In this document: positions 14,845-23,157 of the stretch, piece by piece | How the letters are laid out: each line of letters starts with the position of its first letter | How positions within the stretch are numbered: position 1 is the first letter of the stretch | Assembly (NCBI GenBank): GCA_964587915.1 | Contig: CAZPMK010000005.1 | Coordinates: forward strand, 1-64,000 | Direction of reading: 5' to 3' | From: CAG-177 sp964587915 | Lineage (GTDB): Bacteria; Bacillota; Clostridia; Oscillospirales; Acutalibacteraceae | DNA: 64,000 nucleotides | Program-made: the position numbers and the translations under genes | Notes under the pieces: model-generated | Told to the model about the DNA's origin: nothing | Seen by the model: the letters and a program-made list of their open reading frames with translations, nothing else | Databases searched by the model: none

Positions 14845-16235
14845 TTTTCAGCAGTCCTCTCCTTTAATTTTTTTATCATTATTTTTGCCGCTTTATATAT
14901 ATCACCGCAGCCGAGCGTGATTATAAGATCACCGCTTTCGGCATTGTCAACGGCGTATTGTGCCACTTCCTCAAAGGTCTCAAACCAAACGCTGCCCGGT
15001 ATTTTTTCGGCAAGCTGAGAGGTGTAAATATCGTAGGTGTTTACTTCTCTTGAGCCCATTATTTCCGTCATTATACAGCGGTCGGGAATTTGAAGAACCC
15101 TTACAAAATCGTCAAAAAGAATTGCGGTTCTCGAGTAGGTGAACGGCTGGAATACCGCCCAAACCTTTTTGTATCCCATATTCATGGCGGTTTTGAGCGT
15201 AACCTCAAGCTCTCTCGGATGATGTGCATAGTCGTCCGCTATTGTTATTCCGTCGATTTCAGCAAGTTTTTCAAAGCGTCTGCCGGCACCGTGAAAATCA
15301 GATATTCCTTTAACGCATTGTTCAAAGGTCGCACCTGCCGACATTGCGGCGGCAATAACGGCGAGAGAATTATATACATTGTGTTCACCGGGTACGGAAA
15401 GGGACACCGTTCCGAGAGCTTCACCGTTTTTGACAAGATTATAAGAATCGTATTCATCGTGATTTACAATATTTACGGCTCTGAAATCGTTATCGGGTGA
15501 AAGACCGAAGCTGATGAGCTGTTTACCGTCTGTATTCGCATCATGAACGGCACTGCATGAATTTTCGTCGTCACCGTTATAGATTACGGTCTTGGTTGCC
15601 ATGGAGGCAAATTTTGAGAAGGAACGCTTGATATTATCGAGGTTTTTGAAGTATTCGAGATGATCCTCATCAACATTGAGAATTACCGCAACATCGGGTG
15701 AAAGCTCAAGAAAATGGTCGCAGAATTCGCAAGCCTCGCAAACCATGCGGTCGCTGTGACCGACGATTCCGTTTGTGCCCGTCAGAGGGAGCTTACCGCC
15801 GATAACGGCAGAGGGATCAAGCTCGGCTTCAAGCAGTATTTGAGTGAGCATGGAGCTTGCAGTCGTTTTACCGTGAGTTCCGCTTATGCAGATACAATCG
15901 GAATACATACGGGTTATCGCACCTAAAATTTTACTGCGTTCAAAGGTAGGTATACCCGATTTCTTTGCCGCAACAAGCTCGGGATTATCCGGGAGAATTG
16001 CTGCGGTGTAAACTATCATTTCGGCACCGCTGATATTTTCGGCACGCTGTCCGAGAGTTACGGGTATTCCGAGAGCACGAATGCGGGCAAGAGTGTCGGT
16101 TTCATTGTTATCCGAACCGCTGAGGATATAGCCCTCTTTGTGCAGTATTTCGGCTATAGGGCACATACCCGAACCGCCGATGCCGATAAAGTGTATTCTT
16201 TTAACACTTTTAAGAAGTGAATCAATATCTTTCAT
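14841..16235 (-). CDS. murC: UDP-N-acetylmuramate--L-alanine ligase
   Basis: This 464-residue enzyme adds L-alanine to UDP-MurNAc in peptidoglycan precursor synthesis. The Rossmann start HFIGIGGSGM (15-24), P-loop GTHGKTT (119-125), ILNVDEDHLEYF, DYAHHPRE and the C-terminal GCGDIYKA are typical. AAGGAG precedes ATG. It is transcribed divergently from dpsA. A TATAAT-like box lies upstream on the minus strand, but a matching -35 at normal spacing is not clear. Confidence 0.96.
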   Translation of the reverse strand: MKDIDSLLKSVKRIHFIGIGGSGMCPIAEILHKEGYILSGSDNNETDTLARIRALGIPVTLGQRAENISGAEMIVYTAAILPDNPELVAAKKSGIPTFERSKILGAITRMYSDCICISGTHGKTTASSMLTQILLEAELDPSAVIGGKLPLTGTNGIVGHSDRMVCEACEFCDHFLELSPDVAVILNVDEDHLEYFKNLDNIKRSFSKFASMATKTVIYNGDDENSCSAVHDANTDGKQLISFGLSPDNDFRAVNIVNHDEYDSYNLVKNGEALGTVSLSVPGEHNVYNSLAVIAAAMSAGATFEQCVKGISDFHGAGRRFEKLAEIDGITIADDYAHHPRELEVTLKTAMNMGYKKVWAVFQPFTYSRTAILFDDFVRVLQIPDRCIMTEIMGSREVNTYDIYTSQLAEKIPGSVWFETFEEVAQYAVDNAESGDLIITLGCGDIYKAAKIMIKKLKERTAEK

Positions 16236-16328
16236 GCGTTCTCCTTTCGCAAAACATTTTCAAGATTATTATAATACATTATACAGTAAAAATAAAGAGA
16301 AAGTTTGCAATATCCTCTGTTTTTTTAG

Positions 16329-16357
16329 TAACGGCAAAACGGTGATGACATAAAATG
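16329..16357 (+). promoter_or_regulatory. Candidate SigK promoter of dpsAB
   Basis: TAAC (16329-16332), 16 bases and CATAAAATG (16349-16357) fit the late mother-cell sigma-K pattern AC-N16-CATANNNTA except at the last bases. dpsAB homologues are SigK-controlled in Bacillus, and sigK itself is in this window. Confidence 0.5.
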
Positions 16358-16401
16358 GTTAGTGTCAGGTGTGTAAAGCCAAAGCCGAGGGAGGTGCAAG
16401 C

Positions 16402-17265
16402 ATGAATAAAATCGAAGAATTTTTAATAATCGGCGGCGACCGCAGACAGCTTTACATGGCGGATTATCTTGAAGAAAAAGGATACCGTGTTTCCGTATAC
16501 GGCTTGCCCGAAAAGGGCAGAGAATGCGTAAAAGACTTGAAAAACGCCGTCGGCAGAGTGCAAGGAATAATTCTTCCGTTGCCCGTGACCCGTGACGGGA
16601 GATATATTTATTCCGTTGTACCGATAAAAGAAACGCTTGACGAAACGGCGTCGCTCTTCACGGCACGGCATACGGTATTCGGCGGAATGCTCAGTCGAAC
16701 GCTTAAAGCAAGGCTCGAAAAAAGCGGTGCAAAAATATACGATTACTTTGAGCGTGAGGACGTAACGCTGATGAACTCCGTTCCGACTGCTCAGGGTATA
16801 CTCAAAACGATGCTTGAAAATATAGAATTTACCGTTCATTCGAGCAATTGTGCGGTGTTCGGCTACGGCAGAATCGGGAAAGTGACGGCTGACGTGCTTT
16901 CGGCGGTCGGAGCACGCGTTACCGTATGCGTTCGTAAAAAAAGTGATGTCGTACTTGCCGAGGTGAACGGATATAACGGTTGTTTGATAAAGGATTTCGG
17001 CAATACAGCCGCAAAGTTTGATGTCATAATAAATACCGTGCCCGCACCGGTTATAGACAGAGGCATTCTCGAAAACGTAAGAACGGATTGCCTGATAATT
17101 GATGTTGCCTCCGCTCCCTACGGTACGGATTTTGCTGCGGCTGATGAGCTTGGAATTAACGCCCTGCAATGCTCGTCTCTGCCCGGCAAAACAGCCCCGA
17201 AAACGGCAGGCAAAATTATTGTTCAAGGAATACTGAATACCCTCAAGGAGAGAGAATATGAGTAA
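16402..17265 (+). CDS. dpsA: Dipicolinate synthase subunit A
   Basis: This 287-residue subunit of the enzyme makes dipicolinic acid from the lysine-pathway intermediate dihydroxytetrahydrodipicolinate in the mother cell during sporulation. It has an N-terminal domain (IIGGDRRQLYMADYLEEKG) and an NAD-binding Rossmann domain (VFGYGRIGKV near residue 155). The start at 16402 has GGGAGGTG upstream; the frame is open further upstream but has no ribosome site. It overlaps dpsB by 8 bases. Confidence 0.93.
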   Translation: MNKIEEFLIIGGDRRQLYMADYLEEKGYRVSVYGLPEKGRECVKDLKNAVGRVQGIILPLPVTRDGRYIYSVVPIKETLDETASLFTARHTVFGGMLSRTLKARLEKSGAKIYDYFEREDVTLMNSVPTAQGILKTMLENIEFTVHSSNCAVFGYGRIGKVTADVLSAVGARVTVCVRKKSDVVLAEVNGYNGCLIKDFGNTAAKFDVIINTVPAPVIDRGILENVRTDCLIIDVASAPYGTDFAAADELGINALQCSSLPGKTAPKTAGKIIVQGILNTLKEREYE

Positions 17266-17830
17266 GCCGACGGTCGGATTCGCACTTTGCGGATCCTTTT
17301 GTACCTTTGAAAAAGCAATAAATCAGCTCGAGTATTTGAGCAAAAAAGAAATAAATCTCGTTCCCATTATGTCCTTTAACGCTTCAAGCATCGACAGCAG
17401 ATTCGGAAAAGCAAAAGAGCACATGGAACGAATAGAGAATATATGCGGCAGAAAGGTAATTTGTACAATAGCCGATGCCGAGCCAATCGGACCGAAAAAG
17501 CTGCTTGACATACTGATAATCGAGCCGTGTACGGGCAACACTCTTGCAAAGCTCGCCGGCGGAATTACCGATACACCCGTAACGCTTGCGGCAAAGGCTC
17601 ATTTGAGAAACGAAAGACCCGTTCTCCTTGCACCTGCAACAAATGACGCATTGTCTGCGGCAGCGGTGAATATAGGAAAGCTCCTTAATACAAGAAATAT
17701 TTTCTTTGTTCCGCTCAGACAGGATGATCCCAAGGGGAAACCTCGTTCGATGGTATGTGATTTTTCACTGACCGAAGAAGCCATGCTTGAAGCTCTGAAC
17801 GGAAAACAACTGCAACCGATAATTCGATAG
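17258..17830 (+). CDS. dpsB: Dipicolinate synthase subunit B
   Basis: This 190-residue flavoprotein-fold subunit is the partner of DpsA. The flavodoxin-like start VGFALCGSFCTF, IEPCTGNTLAKLAGGITDTPVTLAAKAHLRNERP and the closing PLRQDDPKGKPRSMVCDF are family hallmarks. AAGGAG precedes the start inside dpsA. Its presence shows that the organism can make dipicolinate and hence probably spores. Confidence 0.94.
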   Translation: MSKPTVGFALCGSFCTFEKAINQLEYLSKKEINLVPIMSFNASSIDSRFGKAKEHMERIENICGRKVICTIADAEPIGPKKLLDILIIEPCTGNTLAKLAGGITDTPVTLAAKAHLRNERPVLLAPATNDALSAAAVNIGKLLNTRNIFFVPLRQDDPKGKPRSMVCDFSLTEEAMLEALNGKQLQPIIR

Positions 17831-17837
17831 CGGAAAG

Positions 17838-17872
17838 GGGGATATGCACGGCGTATCTCCCGATTTTTTTTC
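17838..17872 (+). terminator. Terminator after dpsB
   Basis: GGGGATATGC (17838-17847) pairs with GCGTATCTCC (17851-17860), followed by CGATTTTTTTT. Confidence 0.8.
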
Positions 17873-17911
17873 GTAATTTGTTACAATATGATTACAATGA
17901 GATAATTGTAC

Positions 17912-17940
17912 TTGAAAAATACATAAAATGTTGATATAAT
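17912..17940 (+). promoter_or_regulatory. Promoter of the tmk operon
   Basis: TTGAAA (17912-17917), a 17-base spacer and TATAAT (17935-17940) lie 31 bases before the tmk start. Confidence 0.75.
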
Positions 17941-17971
17941 CTAAATAATTGTATTGTAAAATGGAGGAAGT

Positions 17972-18649
17972 ATGAAAGGTAAGCTGATTGTAATAGAAGG
18001 TCTTGACGGCAGCGGAAAGTCAACACAGGAGGAGCTTCTCAAGGAGAGGCTTTCACAACACGGCATTAAAATCAATTGTATAAAGCTCCCGAATTACTCC
18101 GACCCTGCCTGCGAGCCGGTTAAAATGTATCTTGCGGGAAGATTCGGAAACAAGCCCTCCGATGTAAACGCTTATGCGGCGAGTGCCTTTTTTGCGGTTG
18201 ACCGATTCGTCAGCTACAATTGCTATTGGAAGGATGCATACTTGAACGGCGAGATTTTTCTTGCAGACAGATATACTACCTCCAACGCCTACCACCAGCT
18301 AACAAAAACGCCGAAAGCCGAATGGGATTCATATCTCGCTTGGCTTGAGGATTTTGAATACGACAAGCTCGGCATTCCGAAGCCCGATGCGGTTATCTAT
18401 CTTGATATGCCCGTCGATATATCTCAAAAGCTCATGAGCGGCAGATATAACGGTGATGAATCCAAAAAAGATATTCATGAAAAGGATGTCGAATATCTCA
18501 ACGCCTGCCGTGAAGCGGCGGATTACGCCTGCCGTAAGCTCGGCTGGTCACGAATAATCTGCGGCGAAAACGGTGAACCGCTTCCGAAAGAGGTTATTTC
18601 CGACCGTGTTCTCGAAGCCGTTTCAAGGGCGATAGGAATTGAAAATTGA
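17972..18649 (+). CDS. tmk: Thymidylate kinase
   Basis: This 225-residue kinase phosphorylates dTMP to dTDP. P-loop EGLDGSGKST (9-18), the FFAVDRF and ADRYTTSNAYHQ motifs and the YLDMPVDIS strand fit Tmk. It is slightly longer than typical, with an insert around 95-130. GGAGG precedes ATG. It heads an operon of several unrelated housekeeping genes. Confidence 0.9.
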   Translation: MKGKLIVIEGLDGSGKSTQEELLKERLSQHGIKINCIKLPNYSDPACEPVKMYLAGRFGNKPSDVNAYAASAFFAVDRFVSYNCYWKDAYLNGEIFLADRYTTSNAYHQLTKTPKAEWDSYLAWLEDFEYDKLGIPKPDAVIYLDMPVDISQKLMSGRYNGDESKKDIHEKDVEYLNACREAADYACRKLGWSRIICGENGEPLPKEVISDRVLEAVSRAIGIEN

Positions 18650-19482
18650 TGATAAGATACGCAACCGAAAATGACAAACGCTCTTTGATTCCCTTGTGGC
18701 AGGAAGCCTTCGGAGACAGCGAGGAATATATCCTGAAATTTCTTGACAGCTTCTTTAATTCGAGCAATACACCGGTTGTTGAGGCGGACGGAGAAATTGC
18801 GGCAATGCTTTTTCTGCTTGACGGGAGCATGAGCATCGGCGGCAGAATTTATCCTGCATACTATTTATATGCCGCTTGTACGCAGAAAAAATACCGCGGC
18901 AGGGGATTTATGAGCGAGCTGCTCAAATTCTCGGCAAAAGAAGCTCGAAAAAGAGGACGAGCGTATATTTGCCTCAAGCCGGGAGAGAAGAGTCTGTTCG
19001 ATTTTTATGCAAAGCACGGCTACCTCGGAATTTTCGGCAGAAGAAGCATTACCGTCGAAAGACAAAGAAATGAAGCCTTTTTTGAACCGTGCGAACAAGC
19101 CGACCTGTTTAGTCTCAGAGAAACGGCTCTGCACAATTACAATTATTTTGTTTGGGAAAGAGAATCGTTCGAGAAGGCAATTTCATTGAGCGTATACGGC
19201 GGGGCGAGGATATATTCAAACTGTAAAGGATATTCGCTTTATAGTCAAAATGATGACGAATGCACTGTAATGGAGTTTACCTTTACAGATGATTATATTG
19301 ACAAATTTGCAAATTATATCTTTTCAACAACACCATGTAAGAGAATCCGATTTTCGCTTATTTCCACGGGTGATGCAGATACGGATTGCGAATGCAACGC
19401 AATGGCTTTGCCTTTGAACGAAGATGCAAAACGAGCCGTTTGCGGTATTGTGAATGCTTATTTAGGTCTTACACTCGAATAG
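18649..19482 (+). CDS. GNAT-family acetyltransferase
   Basis: This 277-residue protein has an N-terminal GNAT domain with the acetyl-CoA loop KKYRGRGFMSELL (about 80-92) and a second region resembling a degenerate GNAT fold, as in Eis-like proteins. The ATG overlaps the tmk stop (TGATG); a TTG one codon earlier is the less likely start. The substrate is unknown. Confidence 0.8.
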   Translation: MIRYATENDKRSLIPLWQEAFGDSEEYILKFLDSFFNSSNTPVVEADGEIAAMLFLLDGSMSIGGRIYPAYYLYAACTQKKYRGRGFMSELLKFSAKEARKRGRAYICLKPGEKSLFDFYAKHGYLGIFGRRSITVERQRNEAFFEPCEQADLFSLRETALHNYNYFVWERESFEKAISLSVYGGARIYSNCKGYSLYSQNDDECTVMEFTFTDDYIDKFANYIFSTTPCKRIRFSLISTGDADTDCECNAMALPLNEDAKRAVCGIVNAYLGLTLE

Positions 19483-19491
19483 GAGGAGCTT

Positions 19492-20037
19492 ATGCTGTAT
19501 ATTTTCCTTGCCGACGGCTTTGAAGAAGTCGAGGCGATTGCCGCAATTGATGTGATAAGGCGGGCAAAAATCGAGATAAAAACCGTCTCGGTGAACGATA
19601 ATAAATCGGTAATGGGGACGCACGGAATAGAAATCATCTGCGATGAGACCTTGACCGAGGTTTCGAGCTGCGATGAACCTGACGGCATTATATTACCCGG
19701 CGGTATGCCCGGAACAACGAATCTTCTCAGCAGTGAAAAGGTCGGCAGTTTCATTGATTTCTGTAATTCTCACGGCAAGCTCATAGCCGCCATTTGTGCC
19801 GCTCCGATGATACTCGGAAGAAAAGGCTTGCTCTGCGGAAAAAGAGCAGTCTGCTTCCCGGGCTTTGAAAATGAGCTTATCGGAGCATTACCGTATGACG
19901 GTCTTGTGTGTACTCATGACAATTTCATAACCGCAAAGGGAATGGGCTGTGCTGTTCAATTCGGTCTTGAAATTGTAAAGTATTTTAACGGCGATACTGC
20001 CGCAGATTCTCTCAAAGCAACTCTGCAATGCTCTTGA
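19492..20037 (+). CDS. DJ-1/PfpI family protein
   Basis: This 181-residue protein has the DJ-1 fold with Glu in DGFEEVEAI, the nucleophile Cys in AAICAAPMIL at the elbow and GILLPGGMPG-like sequence before it. Members include YajL/DJ-1 with glyoxalase or deglycase-type and chaperone activities; the exact activity here is not known. AGGAGG precedes ATG. Confidence 0.88.
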   Translation: MLYIFLADGFEEVEAIAAIDVIRRAKIEIKTVSVNDNKSVMGTHGIEIICDETLTEVSSCDEPDGIILPGGMPGTTNLLSSEKVGSFIDFCNSHGKLIAAICAAPMILGRKGLLCGKRAVCFPGFENELIGALPYDGLVCTHDNFITAKGMGCAVQFGLEIVKYFNGDTAADSLKATLQCS

Positions 20038-20056
20038 TTATATAGGAGGCGTAGCA

Positions 20057-21436
20057 ATGAATAACGATGAAAACAAGCGTAAGCAACCGTTTGAGGTTCA
20101 TATAATTGATGATGACGATATGCTGCTTGATCCCTCACAGCTTGATGAGCTGACACCCGAGCCGGCTCCGCAAAAGAAAAAATTTGAAGTTCACATTGAT
20201 GAAAACAGCATTGAGGATTACAATCCCGACGACCAAAGACCGAGATATAACGGCGAGGTTTATTTTTCCAACCGCAAGCCCATAAAACCACGCCCCGTTG
20301 AAGCTCAAGAGCCGGAGCAGCCCCGTCAGGTGACTCCCATAAAAAAGACTGCCAAAAAGGCGGTTGATTCGGCGTTTGCCGTGTTCTGTGCCGCTGTGCT
20401 TATTTGTACCACGGTGCTTTCGCTCGTTGCAATTTCCTGCATCAACGACGTGCTTGCAATCACAAGAAGTGACGAGGATGTTGTTGTCACGATACCGAAC
20501 GACGCAACTACAAACGAAATCATTGATATCCTTGCCGATGAGGGGCTTGTAAAGCAAAAGCTGTTCTGCAAGGCGTTTTATAAGTTTGTCACAACTTTTA
20601 AGAATATCAATAAGAAAAAGCCCGTCGCCGAGCCTGTATACCTCAGCGGTGTTTACTACGTACAGAAAAATCTCGGTTTAGAGGGTTATTTAACCGAATT
20701 TACCGAAACACAAACAACAGATGAAACCGTAACCTTGATATTCCCCGAGGGTTGGACTGTTTATCAAATGTTCGACCGTCTTGACAAATTCGGCGTATGC
20801 TCAAAGGACAAGCTCATTGCATCGTTAAAGGGCACGACCTTTGAATATGATTTTGTTTCCAAAATCCCGAATGACTCACAAAGAACGCTTGCACTCGAGG
20901 GATATTTCTTCCCCGAGACATATGAATTTTATGAAGCAAGCGACCCGAACAGCGTAATCAGAAAATTTCTCAGTGAGTCCGAAAAGAGATGGACGGAGGA
21001 ATACCAAAAGCAGGCGGAAAAGCTCGGCTATACGAGAGACGAAATCATAACCATAGCTTCAATTATCCAGCGTGAAGCGGCGAATACCGAACAAATGGCA
21101 CTTATATCTTCCGTCATTCATAACAGACTCAACCACGCCGTTTCATGGCCCACTCTCGGTTGTGATTCAACCAAAAATTATATTACAACCTATATTGCAC
21201 CGAATGATCCTGCCGCAGTCAATTATATAACGCCTTACGACACGTATTTTTCTCAGGGACTTCCTCCGGGACCGATTTGTAACCCCGGTGACGATGCGAT
21301 TCATGCCGCACTTTTCCCCGATGATACCGATTATTATTACTTCCGTCATGACAAGTACGGCAGAATCTATATGGCAAAAACGCAATATGAGCATGATGAA
21401 AACGGCAACAAGGTGCTCAGAGCGAACAATAGCTGA
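20057..21436 (+). CDS. mltG: Endolytic transglycosylase MltG
   Basis: This 459-residue single-pass membrane enzyme cuts nascent glycan strands during peptidoglycan synthesis. A cytoplasmic, acidic/proline-rich N-terminus (about 1-105) precedes one membrane segment (about 110-135). The YceG domain follows, with IFPEGWTVYQMF, catalytic Glu in IASIIQREAAN, SVIHNRL and YDTYFSQGLPPGPICNPG. AGGAGG precedes ATG. The long cytoplasmic N-terminus, with repeated FEVHI segments, is unusual against E. coli MltG but common in Firmicutes. Confidence 0.93.
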   Translation: MNNDENKRKQPFEVHIIDDDDMLLDPSQLDELTPEPAPQKKKFEVHIDENSIEDYNPDDQRPRYNGEVYFSNRKPIKPRPVEAQEPEQPRQVTPIKKTAKKAVDSAFAVFCAAVLICTTVLSLVAISCINDVLAITRSDEDVVVTIPNDATTNEIIDILADEGLVKQKLFCKAFYKFVTTFKNINKKKPVAEPVYLSGVYYVQKNLGLEGYLTEFTETQTTDETVTLIFPEGWTVYQMFDRLDKFGVCSKDKLIASLKGTTFEYDFVSKIPNDSQRTLALEGYFFPETYEFYEASDPNSVIRKFLSESEKRWTEEYQKQAEKLGYTRDEIITIASIIQREAANTEQMALISSVIHNRLNHAVSWPTLGCDSTKNYITTYIAPNDPAAVNYITPYDTYFSQGLPPGPICNPGDDAIHAALFPDDTDYYYFRHDKYGRIYMAKTQYEHDENGNKVLRANNS

Positions 21437-21451
21437 TTTTCGGAGGAGAAA

Positions 21452-22696
21452 ATGCTGACAAACAACAGACCCGAGCTGCTTGCTCCCGCAGGAGATGCGG
21501 AAAGATTGAAAGCGGCTGTTGAATACGGAGCCGATGCGGTTTATCTCGGCTCCGACCGTTTCGGAATGCGTACCGCCGCCGCCTCTTTCGGCGGTGAAGA
21601 GCTGAAAAAAGCCTGCGATTATGCACATTCCTCAAATGCAAAAGTGTATTTGACCTGCAATACCGTTCCGCGTAATGATGAACTTTCGCAGCTTCCGTCC
21701 TTTATTGAATTTGCAGCAGAAAGCGGAGTCGATGCCTTTATCGTTACGGATATCGGTGTTCTTAATATTGCCAAAAAATACGCACCGCAAATTGACGTTC
21801 ACATTTCAACGCAGGCCGGTATAACGAATTATGCCGCCGCAAATGCTTTTTATAATCTCGGTGCAAGCAGGATAGTTACCGCCCGTGAGCTTTCTCTCGA
21901 GGAAATCGCACAGATTCGTGCCAAAACGCCCAAGGAGCTTGAAATCGAATGCTTTGTTCACGGTGCCATGTGTGTATCGTTTTCGGGCAGATGCCTCCTT
22001 TCAAACTATTTGACGGGCAGAGACTCCAACCGAGGCGACTGTGCTCAGCCCTGCCGTTGGAAATATTCTCTTGTTGAGGAAAAAAGACAGGGTGAATATT
22101 ATCCCGTAGAACAGGATTCGAGCGGTACATACATATTTAATTCAAAGGATATGTGCCTTATTGAGCATATACCCGAGCTTGCCGAAGCAGGAATAAACAG
22201 CTTCAAAATTGAGGGCAGGGCGAAATCTGCATATTACACCGCTTCCGTTGTCAATGCCTATCGCTGTGCTCTTGACGGCTATTTTGCTTCGGGCTTTTCT
22301 CATGATTACAAGCCCGAGCGTTGGATGCTTGACGAGCCGAGAAAAATGAGCAACAGGCAGTATTGTACCGGTTTCTATTTCGGTTCTCCCTCCGAGGATG
22401 CGAGCATTTATTATGATGGCGGATATGTGCGTGAATGGGACGTTGTTGCGGTTGCTCTTGAATGCAAAAACGGCAGAATATACGCCTCTCAGCGTAACCG
22501 ATTCTTTGAAGGTGACGAGCTTGAAATCATGATAAAAGGCGTAGAACCCGTCAAAATCCGTGTTGAAGATTTGCAAAACGAAGCGGGTGAGTCGGTTGAG
22601 AGTGTTCCGCACCCCATGATGAATTTGTCTTTCAAATGTCCCGTTGATGTTCCGCAGGGAGCGTATCTGCGTGCGGAAAGGAAGAACGAAGGATGA
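21452..22696 (+). CDS. Peptidase U32 family protein
   Basis: This 414-residue protein has PELLAPAGDAERLKAAVEYGADAVYLG at the N-terminus and the U32 signature ECFVHGAMCVSFSGRCLLSNY with Cys-rich RGDCAQPCRW, ligands for an iron-sulfur cluster in tRNA/rRNA-hydroxylating relatives (TrhP, RlhA). It is therefore more likely an RNA-modifying enzyme than a peptidase. Adjacency to mltG is widespread in Firmicutes. CGGAGG precedes ATG. Confidence 0.9.
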   Translation: MLTNNRPELLAPAGDAERLKAAVEYGADAVYLGSDRFGMRTAAASFGGEELKKACDYAHSSNAKVYLTCNTVPRNDELSQLPSFIEFAAESGVDAFIVTDIGVLNIAKKYAPQIDVHISTQAGITNYAAANAFYNLGASRIVTARELSLEEIAQIRAKTPKELEIECFVHGAMCVSFSGRCLLSNYLTGRDSNRGDCAQPCRWKYSLVEEKRQGEYYPVEQDSSGTYIFNSKDMCLIEHIPELAEAGINSFKIEGRAKSAYYTASVVNAYRCALDGYFASGFSHDYKPERWMLDEPRKMSNRQYCTGFYFGSPSEDASIYYDGGYVREWDVVAVALECKNGRIYASQRNRFFEGDELEIMIKGVEPVKIRVEDLQNEAGESVESVPHPMMNLSFKCPVDVPQGAYLRAERKNEG

Positions 22697-23019
22697 GTCC
22701 TTATTTGCTCACGTTTATCCTGATTATGTTTTTGATTTGGTTTTTGCAAAATCAAGACACACGCAAAACGGTTTCGCGAATCAAGAAAAGGAGAAAAAGT
22801 GCAATGAATGAAATGATAAATGAATTTATCGGTAAGGAATGCCTTTTGTATACTGCATCCTCTGTCGGCTCAATGACGGGAACAATAACAAGCGTAAAAG
22901 AAAATTGGATAACGGTAAAAACCGCCGACTCCGTTGAGCTTGTCAATCTTGATTATGTCATTCGTGTAAAGGAGTATCCTGTTAATAAAAACGGAAAAAA
23001 GAAGAAAATTGTATTTTGA
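22693..23019 (+). CDS. Small membrane-anchored protein
   Basis: This 108-residue protein has one N-terminal membrane helix (about 3-20), a basic stretch (RIKKRRK), and a beta-rich C-terminal part (ECLLYTASSVGSMTGTIT...VELVNLDYVIRV) that resembles a small Sm/SH3-like barrel. The ATG overlaps the U32 stop. An internal ATG at 22804, with GGAG upstream, would give a soluble 71-residue form. Function is unknown. Confidence 0.7.
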   Translation: MSPYLLTFILIMFLIWFLQNQDTRKTVSRIKKRRKSAMNEMINEFIGKECLLYTASSVGSMTGTITSVKENWITVKTADSVELVNLDYVIRVKEYPVNKNGKKKKIVF

Positions 23020-23025
23020 TAAATG

Positions 23026-23056
23026 AGAGCTGTCGCTTTTGCGGCAGTTCTTTTTC
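23026..23056 (+). terminator. Terminator of the tmk operon
   Basis: AGAGCTGTCGC (23026-23036) pairs with GCGGCAGTTCT (23041-23051) around TTTT, followed by a T-run. Confidence 0.8.
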
Positions 23057-23093
23057 TCTGTTGCAAAAATAATTCCGTAAATTGTGTTGCCTC

Positions 23094-23121
23094 TTGACAT
23101 TAGCTCAAGATTTGGTATAAT
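23094..23121 (+). promoter_or_regulatory. Promoter of topoisomerase genes
   Basis: TTGACA (23094-23099), a 16-base spacer and TATAAT (23116-23121) are both perfect consensus hexamers. Confidence 0.8.
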
Positions 23122-23157
23122 TATATCGGTAAAAATTCGATTTTTGGAGGATAACTC

